Assembly: GCF_900187885.1 (NCBI RefSeq)
Contig: NZ_FYEK01000022.1
Span: forward strand, 60,001-124,000
Direction: 5' to 3'
DNA length: 64,000 bases
From: Thermoflexus hugenholtzii JAD2
GTDB lineage: Bacteria; Chloroflexota; Anaerolineae; Thermoflexales; Thermoflexaceae
Shown here: piece by piece, positions 34,665-41,225 of the stretch
Numbering within the stretch: position 1 is the stretch's first letter
Layout: each line of letters opens with the position of its first letter
Notes under the pieces: generated by a model
What the model was told of the DNA's origin: nothing
What the model saw: the letters and a program-made list of their open reading frames with translations, nothing else
Databases searched by the model: none
Position numbers and translations under genes: made by a program

Positions 34665-34977
34665 ATGCGGGAAGTGGAGCGGGAGCTGTTGGAGCTGAGG
34701 GTTCGGTTGGAGCGGTTGGAGCGGCGGGTGCGGCAGCTGGCGGGGGAGGAGCCGGAGGTTCCTCCGCCGACGCCTGGTGTGCTGCCGGATCCCCGGCATC
34801 TGATCGCCTGGCTGCGGGCCCAGGGGCTGATTCGGGAGCCGACGCCGGAGGAGCGGCAGCTGGCCGCCGAATGGGAGGCGCTGCCGTGAAGAAGAGAAGG
34901 AGGCGATCCGACGGGAGCTGGACCACTTGCCTCCGGGGCCGATGGCCAGTGACATCATCATCGAAAACCGTCGTTGA
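34665..34977 (+). pseudogene. Putative antitoxin gene, copy 1, frameshifted
   Basis: Encodes the same small protein as 35568-35879: an N-terminal coiled coil (ERELLELRVRLERLERRVRQ), a Pro-rich linker (EVPPPTPGVLPDP), then LIAWLRAQGLIREPTPEE. An extra T at about 34887 creates a TGA at 34887-34889 and removes the C-terminal ~30 residues. Skipping it restores an in-frame tail ending ASDIIIENRR and a TGA at 34975, three bases before the PIN toxin start. The lost tail is the probable toxin-binding part. Confidence 0.7.
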
Positions 34978-34979
34978 GG

Positions 34980-35502
34980 ATGGCCCTTTATTACCTGGAT
35001 GCCAGCGCGCTGGTGAAATACTACATCCGAGAGCCCGGCAGCGCCTGGGTGAGGGGCCTGATAAACGCCCGGTTGCCCGACAGCGGCGCGCAAGCCCATC
35101 CGATCTGGATCTCCGAAGCCAGCATCGTGGAATGCGCGGCAGCCTTTGCTGTCCTTCACCGGAGAGGGCGGATTTCTCTCAAGGCGCGCGATGGGGCTTT
35201 TCGGGCTTTTATGCGGGATATCGCCAGCGAGGTTTTCTATCCCCTTCCGGTGCGGACTTCGGACTTTCAGTTCGCCGCCCACCTCACCCAGCGCCACCCC
35301 TTGAAGGCTTACGATGCTGTTCAGCTGGCTGTCGCCTTGCGATACGCTCGCATTCTGGCGGCTTTCGGGCTTCCCCTTGATTTTCGTCAGCGGGGACGCG
35401 GCGCTTCTGGCTGCTGCTCGAGCGGAAGGCCTCCCCACCGATAACCCCTTTGACCACGTCGCCCCGGAGGACATCCCGGACCCTTCCGGAAGTCCAGCAT
35501 GA
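34980..35502 (+). pseudogene. PIN-domain (VapC-like) toxin gene, copy 1, frameshifted
   Basis: Start ATG 34980 gives MALYYLDASALVKYYIREPG, the PIN N-terminus with its first acidic residue (D7), and HPLKAYDAVQLAVALRYARI. At about 35377 one extra T (TTCCCCTTGA versus TTCCCCTGA in copy 2) shifts the frame. The true C-terminus (IFVSGDAALLAAARAEGLPT) continues in another frame to TGA 35500-35502. Without that end the fourth acidic strand is lost, so the toxin is probably inactive. Paired with the frameshifted antitoxin just upstream. Confidence 0.78.
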
Positions 35503-35567
35503 CCCGCATCGGGTCGGAGTTTGGTCTTTGGTCGGACTGAGGGTATGATAGAGGGTGGAGGCATCTG
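35494..35567 (+). promoter_or_regulatory. Promoter/operator repeat of the coiled-coil/PIN module, copy 2
   Basis: Contains TTGGTC, a 17-bp spacer and TATGAT (35544-35549), then GGTGGAGGCATCTG before the ATG. It matches the segment before copy 1. If the small protein autoregulates, this is the probable operator. Confidence 0.65.
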
Positions 35568-35879
35568 ATGGGGAAAGTTGAGCTGGAGCTTTTGGAGCTG
35601 CGGGCCCGGTTAGAGCGGTTGGAGCGGCGGGTGCGGCAGTTGGCGGGGGAGGAGCCGGAGGTCCCCCCGCCGACGCCGGGTGTGCTGCCCGACCCCCAGC
35701 ATCTCATCGCCTGGCTGCGGTCCCAGGGGCTGATCCGGGAGCCGACGCCGGAGGAGCGGCGGCTGGCCGCCGAGTGGGAGGCGTTGCCGGAAGAAGAGAA
35801 GGAGGCCCACATTCGCCTGATGCATCGCTTGGTCCTGGACCCACCCCTCAGCCGGATCATCATGGAGAGCCGCCGGTAA
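35568..35879 (+). CDS. Putative coiled-coil antitoxin of a PIN toxin, intact copy
   Basis: A 103-aa protein. Residues 1-30 form a strongly charged coiled coil (LELLELRARLERLERRVRQL), followed by a Pro-rich linker (34-45), a helix (HLIAWLRSQGLIREPTPEE) and a conserved helical tail (ALPEEEKEAHIRLMHRLVLD) ending SRIIMESRR. I see no AbrB, RHH, Phd or HTH DNA-binding fold, unlike standard VapB. It precedes the PIN toxin gene by three bases with its own promoter, the normal antitoxin position. Antitoxin function is inferred from gene order; the family may be undescribed. Confidence 0.65.
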   Translation: MGKVELELLELRARLERLERRVRQLAGEEPEVPPPTPGVLPDPQHLIAWLRSQGLIREPTPEERRLAAEWEALPEEEKEAHIRLMHRLVLDPPLSRIIMESRR

Positions 35880-35882
35880 AGC

Positions 35883-36401
35883 ATGGCCTTTTACTATTTT
35901 GATGCCAGCGCGCTCGTCAAATATTATGTGACAGAGCCGGGAAGCACTTGGGTTCGTTATCTTGTGGAAGCCCGAGATCCCGAGACCGCCCAATGGGTTC
36001 ACACCGTTTTCGTTGCCGAAATCACTCGTGTGGAAGTTGCAGCAGGGCTGGCGGTGATCGAACGCACCGGACGGATCCGGAGAGCCCAGCGGGACCGAGA
36101 ATATCGGCGTTTTGTGAGCCAGTTTGTCTCCAGATATGCGGTTCTACCATTGGCTACCGCTGACCTGGAATATGCTGCGGATTTGACCCAGCAATACCCC
36201 CTTAAAGCCTATGATGCTGTTCAGCTGGCTGTCGCCTTGCGATATGCCCGCATTCTGGCGGCTTTCGAGCTTCCCCTGATTTTTGTCAGCGGGGACGCGG
36301 TGCTTCTGGCTGCTGCTCGAGCGGAGGGCCTCCCCACCGATAACCCCTTCGACCACGTCGCCCCGGAGGACATCCCGGGCCCTTCTGGAAGCCCAGCATG
36401 A
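35883..36401 (+). CDS. PIN-domain ribonuclease toxin (VapC-like), intact copy
   Basis: A 172-aa PIN-domain protein. Start MAFYYFDASALVKYYVTEPG (D7, first metal ligand); a central acidic Glu in ITRVEVAAGLAVIE; KAYDAVQLAVALRYA (Asp); and IFVSGDAVLLAAARAEGLPT (Asp). These make the usual Mg2+ site of VapC-type RNases, which cut tRNA or rRNA. The gene follows its putative antitoxin by three bases. Its 3' half is almost identical to copy 1, whereas the 5' half has diverged strongly. Confidence 0.88.
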   Translation: MAFYYFDASALVKYYVTEPGSTWVRYLVEARDPETAQWVHTVFVAEITRVEVAAGLAVIERTGRIRRAQRDREYRRFVSQFVSRYAVLPLATADLEYAADLTQQYPLKAYDAVQLAVALRYARILAAFELPLIFVSGDAVLLAAARAEGLPTDNPFDHVAPEDIPGPSGSPA

Positions 36402-36470
36402 CCCGCATTCGGTTGGGGCTTTGCCTTTGGTCCGATGGGATGGATCGAGCGCGAAGGTGCCCGATGAGGT
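36392..36470 (+). repeat. Third, decayed copy of the module promoter/start segment
   Basis: After the intact toxin, the segment AGCATGACCCGCATTCGG and its continuation to CCGATGAGG repeats the promoter/operator sequence seen before both antitoxin copies. TATGAT has become GGATGGATC-like, so no -10 remains. An ATG at 36464 corresponds to the antitoxin start but is not followed by a gene. It ends in family A repeat DNA. Confidence 0.55.
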
Positions 36471-36494
36471 GGGAAGGGGAGATCAAGACGGAGG

Positions 36495-36580
36495 TTTGGG
36501 GCTGAAGCCCCTCCTACAGGAGGATCGATGTTGGGTGGGAGCGGCTTTCGCCGTGACCTTTTTGGGGCGCCGGGCATGGC
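36495..36580. repeat. REP-like hairpin repeat (family A), overlapping a gene 3' end
   Basis: GGGGCTGAAGCCCC followed by TCCTACAGGA, then GGGAGCGGCTTTCGCCGTGA. The stop codon of the minus-strand lipoprotein gene lies inside this element, so its last ~15 residues are repeat-derived. Confidence 0.65.
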
Positions 36581-37569
36581 GTCGGCTGCAAAGTGCGCTC
36601 CCGCAGGGCCTGCTGAAGCTCCCGGGGGGCTCGATGGAAGAAGACCGGGCTCCCCCGCCAAGCGATCCCGCCCGCTTGCCACCCCAGGGTCTGGTGGATC
36701 CCGAAGGGGAGCTCCCCCCGCCGGCCCTGCCGCAGCGTCCGCCGCACGACCTCATCGACCGCCGGGGTGACGGAGCCGAGCAGGGCCTCCATCGCCGGGG
36801 AGCGCATGGCCGCATACCGGTCATACCAGTCCGCGCCGACGCCGATGGCATACCGCCGCAGGGCGCCCGCCGCCTCGAAGAGGCCGGCGCTGCTCCCCCC
36901 GGCCAGCCCCGCCGCGATGGGGACCCCCTGCGCATACAGGCGCAGGGCCGCCTCGAAGCCGACCAGGGGATCCCGATCTGAGGCCACGATCTCGATCCGC
37001 AGGGCCTCCGGCGGCGCCCCGGCCGTCTGCGCGCCGCACGCGTAGCCCTCCCATAGTGCCTCCGCCCCCGGGCCGATCAGCGCGCCGATGGGCTGGCGCG
37101 TCCGCGCCGGATCCACCCACCGGCCGGCGATGTAGCCGGCCACCCAGCCCATCTCCCACTCATCGAAGGAGATCGCCAGGACGTTGGGCGGGATGGCTTC
37201 CTCCGGCGGCAGGCCGAGGAGGACGAATCGCTTCCCCGGAAAGATCCGCGCCATCTCCAGGCCCAAGCGGGCGGGTCCCTCCATGCCGATGAGGAAGAAG
37301 CGGTAGTTCGGGTCCCGTGCAGCCTCCCGGATCATCCGCTCCCAGGCGAGGGGATCATATCCCATGGCGATCAGGGGGACTTTCACGCCCTCGCTGCGCT
37401 GGAAGGCGCCCACGCCGGCGGCGGCGAAGTCGAAGGGCCCGCGATCTCCTACCACCCCCTCCATCAGGACGATCACGGAGGTCAGCGAGGGCGGCGAGGT
37501 CGCAGGGCGAGGCAGGCAGCCTCCCATCAGGGTCAACCCGATGGCGGCGATCCGGATCCACGTCCTCAT
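36514..37569 (-). CDS. BMP/Med-type lipoprotein (basic membrane protein family), possible solute-binding protein
   Basis: A 351-aa protein. Signal peptide with a GGC lipobox (Cys18) and a BMP/PnrA-like pattern: VIVLMEGVVGDRGPFDFAAA, IGMEGPARLGLEMARIFPGK, ISFDEWEMGWVAGYIAGRWV, GADWYDRYAAMRSPAMEALL. BMP proteins bind purine nucleosides for ABC uptake, but no ABC genes are adjacent; the Bacillus Med-like regulators are another possibility. The start overlaps the stop of the response regulator (ATGA). The C-terminal ~15 residues are encoded by a REP-like repeat, so the original end may be lost. Confidence 0.75.
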   Translation of the reverse strand: MRTWIRIAAIGLTLMGGCLPRPATSPPSLTSVIVLMEGVVGDRGPFDFAAAGVGAFQRSEGVKVPLIAMGYDPLAWERMIREAARDPNYRFFLIGMEGPARLGLEMARIFPGKRFVLLGLPPEEAIPPNVLAISFDEWEMGWVAGYIAGRWVDPARTRQPIGALIGPGAEALWEGYACGAQTAGAPPEALRIEIVASDRDPLVGFEAALRLYAQGVPIAAGLAGGSSAGLFEAAGALRRYAIGVGADWYDRYAAMRSPAMEALLGSVTPAVDEVVRRTLRQGRRGELPFGIHQTLGWQAGGIAWRGSPVFFHRAPRELQQALRERTLQPTPCPAPQKGHGESRSHPTSILL

Positions 37570-38573
37570 CCCGCCTCTTCCAACTCCCCCCCAAGATCCG
37601 GGATCAGGCCGCGAGCCCGGGCTTCCTCATAGGTCAGGAGCTCTCCCGTCCCGGCCTCCTCGGTCTCCCACGCTTCCTCCAGCGGGAGCGGGAAGGATTC
37701 GGGTGCGGGGACCGGGGATGCTTCTCCGAGACCGGTTTCCGAAGCGGGCGAGGCGGGGGGTTCGGTGGAGGATTCGGGGGCCTCCACGACCAGCCCCTGC
37801 AGCCGGGCCCGGGCTTCCCGGAGCTCCAGGGCGACCAGGCCGGGCTTGATGGACCGGGGGACCAGGACGAGGAGGTGGAAACCGGGAGCTGGGCGGCTGC
37901 CGTAAAGGGCCCAGCGCTCCCCCTCCCAGGCCTGACCGGTCCATCCCGGCTCCCCGAGGAGCGGGATCAGGCGATCCAGGGCTTCTTCGATCTGCCCCAC
38001 CGCGCGGGCCATCTCCTGAGCGGCTTCCTCCGGGAGCCGGCCGTGGGCGGCCAGCAGAGATCCTCCTGGGCCGATCAGCACGGCGAGCTCTGCCCCGAGG
38101 CGGGCCTGTAAGTCCCGCAGGGCCTCCGCCGCGCGGGCGCGCTGGTCCGGTGGGAGGACAGCCGGGGGAGGGGCGCTCTCCACCGAGGGGCGCTCAGGCC
38201 CGGCCTTCCGGCGGGCGAGGACCCGGGCGACCGTCTCCGTGACCTCTCCGACCGTGAAGGGCTTGGTGATGAAATCCGCAACCCCCTCCCGGAAGGCCTG
38301 AATGACCGTCCCCACGTCGGCGAAGCCGCTTAAGGCGATCACCGGGATCTCGGGGAAGGATTCCCGAAGACGACGGATCAGGGCCATCCCGCCCATCCCC
38401 CCCATTCGGAGGTCGGTGATCACCAGATCCACCTCCGTGCCCTCCAAGATCTGCAGGGCGCGCTCGGCGCTGGGGGCGGTGCGCACCGTGTAGCCGGCCA
38501 CCGCCAGGATGTCGCTCAGGGTCTGGAGGGCGTCAATTGAATCGTCCACCACCAGCACGCAGGGCGCTCGCAT
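37566..38573 (-). CDS. Response regulator with C-terminal roadblock-like domain
   Basis: A 335-aa protein. Residues 1-120 are a complete receiver domain: D10/D11, phospho-acceptor D54 (ITDLRMGG), S82 and K104. A linker then leads to a ~110-residue region (LRDLQARLGAELAVLIGPGG, LVLVPRSIKPGLVALELREA) resembling a roadblock/LC7 domain. The tail is acidic and Pro-rich. No DNA-binding output is present, so it probably signals by protein-protein contact. No histidine kinase lies nearby; it is coupled to the BMP lipoprotein (ATGA). Confidence 0.85.
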   Translation of the reverse strand: MRAPCVLVVDDSIDALQTLSDILAVAGYTVRTAPSAERALQILEGTEVDLVITDLRMGGMGGMALIRRLRESFPEIPVIALSGFADVGTVIQAFREGVADFITKPFTVGEVTETVARVLARRKAGPERPSVESAPPPAVLPPDQRARAAEALRDLQARLGAELAVLIGPGGSLLAAHGRLPEEAAQEMARAVGQIEEALDRLIPLLGEPGWTGQAWEGERWALYGSRPAPGFHLLVLVPRSIKPGLVALELREARARLQGLVVEAPESSTEPPASPASETGLGEASPVPAPESFPLPLEEAWETEEAGTGELLTYEEARARGLIPDLGGELEEAG

Positions 38574-38582
38574 CGACCAGCC

Positions 38583-38954
38583 TCACCTCCCGGTGGCGAT
38601 GGCTCGCAGCGTCAGGCCGACCATGATGGCCAGCACGATGCTGTAGATCAGCTGTTCCCGTCGCCCGTCGCGGCCGCGGGTGTAAGCATACACCAGGGGG
38701 AGGGCGAGGGCCATCACCACGCCATACAAGAAGTGTATGCCACCCCGGGCCGGCCACAAGCGCATCAGGATCATCCCCAGGCCCAGCAATCCCTGGACGA
38801 GGATCACGCCTTCCAGAATCAGCAGCGCCCCCCAGAAGTCCCCACGCACCCCTTCCCCTCGCAGATAACGCCAGAAGCCCCAAAGAGCGCAGATCAGGAC
38901 AAAGAAGAGGATGGTCTGGCTGAGCCGGTCATGCAGCAGGATCAGGGTCCCCAT
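38583..38954 (-). CDS. Small membrane protein, four predicted helices
   Basis: A 123-aa protein with four hydrophobic segments (about residues 12-30, 40-60, 70-90 and 103-120) and several conserved-looking His/Arg residues at helix ends (LLHDRLSQ, GIHFLYG). It might resemble haem- or quinone-associated membrane subunits, but I cannot name a family. It lies in the cytochrome maturation block, 25 bp after the TlpA-like gene and 10 bp before the response regulator. Confidence 0.7.
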   Translation of the reverse strand: MGTLILLHDRLSQTILFFVLICALWGFWRYLRGEGVRGDFWGALLILEGVILVQGLLGLGMILMRLWPARGGIHFLYGVVMALALPLVYAYTRGRDGRREQLIYSIVLAIMVGLTLRAIATGR

Positions 38955-38979
38955 TCCTTACGCTCCGGCGAAGAGGTCG

Positions 38980-39525
38980 TCAGCGCAGCCCCAGAAGGGG
39001 ACGGATGGTCTGCTCCACGTCCTCCCGCCCTTTCAGGATGCCCACCTTCACGCGGTGGACAATCCCCTCGCGGGTGATGAACACGGTGGTGGGCACTCCG
39101 AAGATGCGGTAATCCCGCTCCGCCCGCCCGTTGGGATCCAGGAGGATGGGGAAGGGCGGGTCGAATTCCTCCACGAACTTCCGCACCTCGCCGAAGTCGT
39201 CCTGGGAGGTCAGGTTAATCCCCAGGATCTCTAGGCCTTGCGCGTGATAATCCCGGTAGATCGATGCCAACAGGGGCATCTCCTCCCGGCACGGGACGCA
39301 CCAGCTGGCCCAGAAGTTGAGCAGCACCACCTTCCCCTGCAGATCCCGCAGGCGCACCGTCCCCCCATCCAGGCGCTCCAGCTCGAACTCCGGCGCCGGG
39401 ATCCCGGTGGTCAGCCCCATAGTGATCGGGGTGGCCATGGTTGGCCCTGTCGGGTTCGCGGTGCCCCGTTGACAGGCCATCAGGAGGAACAACCCCAGGG
39501 TGAGGACCGTCCCAGCCTTACGCAT
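38980..39525 (-). CDS. TlpA/ResA-type thioredoxin lipoprotein
   Basis: A 181-aa protein. Lipobox LLMAC with Cys18, then a thioredoxin fold with FWASWCVPCREEMP (C76, C79), INLTSQDD, PFPILLDPNG and the cis-Pro GVPTTVFI. It would reduce apocytochrome CXXCH cysteines or other extracytoplasmic thiols using electrons from CcdA, whose gene stop overlaps its start by eight bases. It is a second ResA/CcmG-like protein in this cluster (see 45018-45557). Confidence 0.9.
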   Translation of the reverse strand: MRKAGTVLTLGLFLLMACQRGTANPTGPTMATPITMGLTTGIPAPEFELERLDGGTVRLRDLQGKVVLLNFWASWCVPCREEMPLLASIYRDYHAQGLEILGINLTSQDDFGEVRKFVEEFDPPFPILLDPNGRAERDYRIFGVPTTVFITREGIVHRVKVGILKGREDVEQTIRPLLGLR

Positions 39526-40324
39526 AGGTTCCTCCCAGGGCGCGGCCGCTGAGGTAGCCCAGATAGGCGGGGACCAGGGGGAACACGCAGGGCGAGAAGA
39601 AGGAAAGGAGCCCGGCCAGGAAGGCCACTGGATACCCCAGCCCCACCCCGGGCCCCACATCCAGGAACAGGCCCATCCGGAAGGTCCACACCCGCAGGTG
39701 GGTGAAGGTTGGGACCCAGGGAGGGGCCTCGAAGCCCGGGAAGAAGAACCGCAGCGCGTCCAGCAGCACCATCGCGCCGACGAAGACCAGGAAGACGCCG
39801 CTGATGGCCTGGAGGGCCGGCAGGAACCGGCGCATTCGGCGCATCCCGGCCAGGGCCCGATCCAGCAGGAGGGCGATGGCCAGGAAGGGGATCCCCAGGC
39901 CGGCGGCATAGGCGGCCAGCAACCCCAGGGCCTGTCCGACGGTCTCCTGCTGGAAGGTGAGGGTGAGGATCGCCCCCAGGGTGGGGCCGACGCAGGGGGT
40001 CCACCCGGCAGCGAAGAAGACGCCCATCAGGGCGGAGGTAAGATAGCCCATGGGCCGCAGCTCCACGTGGGGCCGCCATTCGGAGAGGATCAGGGCGGAG
40101 ATCCCGGGGATGGGGACCCCCAGGATGGCCAGCCCCATCAGGATCACCAGGGTTCCGCCGAGGGCGGCCAGGAGATCGCGCCCGCCGAAGAAGAGCTGGC
40201 CCAGGAGGGTGGCCGCCCCGCCCCAGGCGAAGACGAACACGACGGAGAACCCCAGCACGAAGGCGAGGGCGTGGGAGAAGACGCGCCACCGGAGGGAGAA
40301 GGGGATCGCCTCACCGGCCTGCAT
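39518..40324 (-). CDS. ccdA: CcdA-type thiol-disulphide transporter with permuted order
   Basis: A 268-aa polytopic protein carrying electrons from cytoplasmic thioredoxin to extracytoplasmic ResA/CcmG. Both cysteine motifs of the CcdA/DsbD-beta family are present, but in unusual order. GWTPCVGPTLG is at ~108-118 (C111), whereas the motif that is normally at the N-terminus (SFFSPCVFPLVPAYLGYLSG, C246) is at the extreme C-terminus. The N-terminus instead starts with the family's second helix (FSHALAFVLGFSVVF). With six helices between, membrane orientation of both Cys helices would be preserved. It appears to be a circular permutant. Confidence 0.88.
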   Translation of the reverse strand: MQAGEAIPFSLRWRVFSHALAFVLGFSVVFVFAWGGAATLLGQLFFGGRDLLAALGGTLVILMGLAILGVPIPGISALILSEWRPHVELRPMGYLTSALMGVFFAAGWTPCVGPTLGAILTLTFQQETVGQALGLLAAYAAGLGIPFLAIALLLDRALAGMRRMRRFLPALQAISGVFLVFVGAMVLLDALRFFFPGFEAPPWVPTFTHLRVWTFRMGLFLDVGPGVGLGYPVAFLAGLLSFFSPCVFPLVPAYLGYLSGRALGGTYA

Positions 40325-40469
40325 GGGGCTCCTCCTCGCGCTCCGGGTTCATCCGCGCCCGCAGGCGGGCCAGCCGCTCCTCCAGGGCCCGCTGCCGGCG
40401 CAGCAGGGAAAGCACGTAGAGAAACGTCACACCCCAGAACACCAGATACGCCGCGATAAGATAGCCCAT
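40311..40469 (-). CDS. ccmD: Haem exporter accessory protein CcmD
   Basis: A short 52-aa frame between ccdA and ccmC: an N-terminal helix MGYLIAAYLVFWGVTFLYVL, then a basic amphipathic helix RRQRALEERLARLRARM and an acidic end. Length, single helix and RRQ..LE pattern match CcmD, which releases CcmE from the CcmABC complex. It begins 25 bp after ccmC and overlaps the ccdA start by 14 bp. Confidence 0.85.
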   Translation of the reverse strand: MGYLIAAYLVFWGVTFLYVLSLLRRQRALEERLARLRARMNPEREEEPHAGR

Positions 40470-40493
40470 CCTCCGACCCCCGGGGGATGTTCC

Positions 40494-41225
40494 TCAATCT
40501 TCTATAGATGCTTCCAGCGCCTCCAGGGTTTCCTGGGCACGCTGGATCCGGTAGCGCAGCATCAGCAGGACGCTGAACAGTAGCGTCCAGGCGGCCAGGC
40601 TGATGAGCATCGTGTGCACCATCCGCGGGGTGAGGCCGAACTGGCCCTGGGCCTCTGCGGAGACGCTGGGGCCCAACACGATGGGATGGATGGTGCGGAG
40701 CAGGCGGGCGGAGAGATAAGTAATGGGCACGGTGATGAAGGCTACGATGGCGTAGACCGCCGCGAACCGCGCCCGGGTCTCCGGATTCTCCACGGCTCCT
40801 CGCAGGAGCAGGTAGGCCAGATACACTACCCAGGTGATCGTCGTCGTGGTCAGCCGCGGGTCCCAGGTCCACCAGGTGTTCCAGACCGGCCGGGCCCAGA
40901 GGGAGCCCGTGACGATGGCCATGGTCAGCAGCACCAGGCCGACCTCCACCGCGGCGTGGCTCAGCGCATCCCAGCGCGCCCCCCGGGTCCGCAGGTAGGC
41001 AACGGCGCCGGCCAGGGCCACGGCGAAAGCCAGGAAGCCGGACCACGCCGTGCTTATGTGGAAGTAAAAGATCCGCTGCACGTCGCCCATCTTCGCTTCC
41101 CGGGGCGCGTAGACGAAGACCGCCAGGGTGGCCAGGATCATCATCGCGACCGTGACGCCGATCCAGATTCGCTCTGCAGCCTTCATCGGGTCCTTCTCCG
41201 GATATCCGATTCGGAAGGGGCTCAT
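40494..41225 (-). CDS. ccmC: Haem delivery protein CcmC
   Basis: A 243-aa protein with six membrane helices. The tryptophan-rich haem-handling motif is WNTWWTWDPRLTTT (~residues 114-127), with flanking axial His candidates in YFHISTAW and MVHTM. It presents haem to CcmE at the outer face of the membrane. The start overlaps the stop of ccmAB by four bases. Confidence 0.95.
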   Translation of the reverse strand: MSPFRIGYPEKDPMKAAERIWIGVTVAMMILATLAVFVYAPREAKMGDVQRIFYFHISTAWSGFLAFAVALAGAVAYLRTRGARWDALSHAAVEVGLVLLTMAIVTGSLWARPVWNTWWTWDPRLTTTTITWVVYLAYLLLRGAVENPETRARFAAVYAIVAFITVPITYLSARLLRTIHPIVLGPSVSAEAQGQFGLTPRMVHTMLISLAAWTLLFSVLLMLRYRIQRAQETLEALEASIED

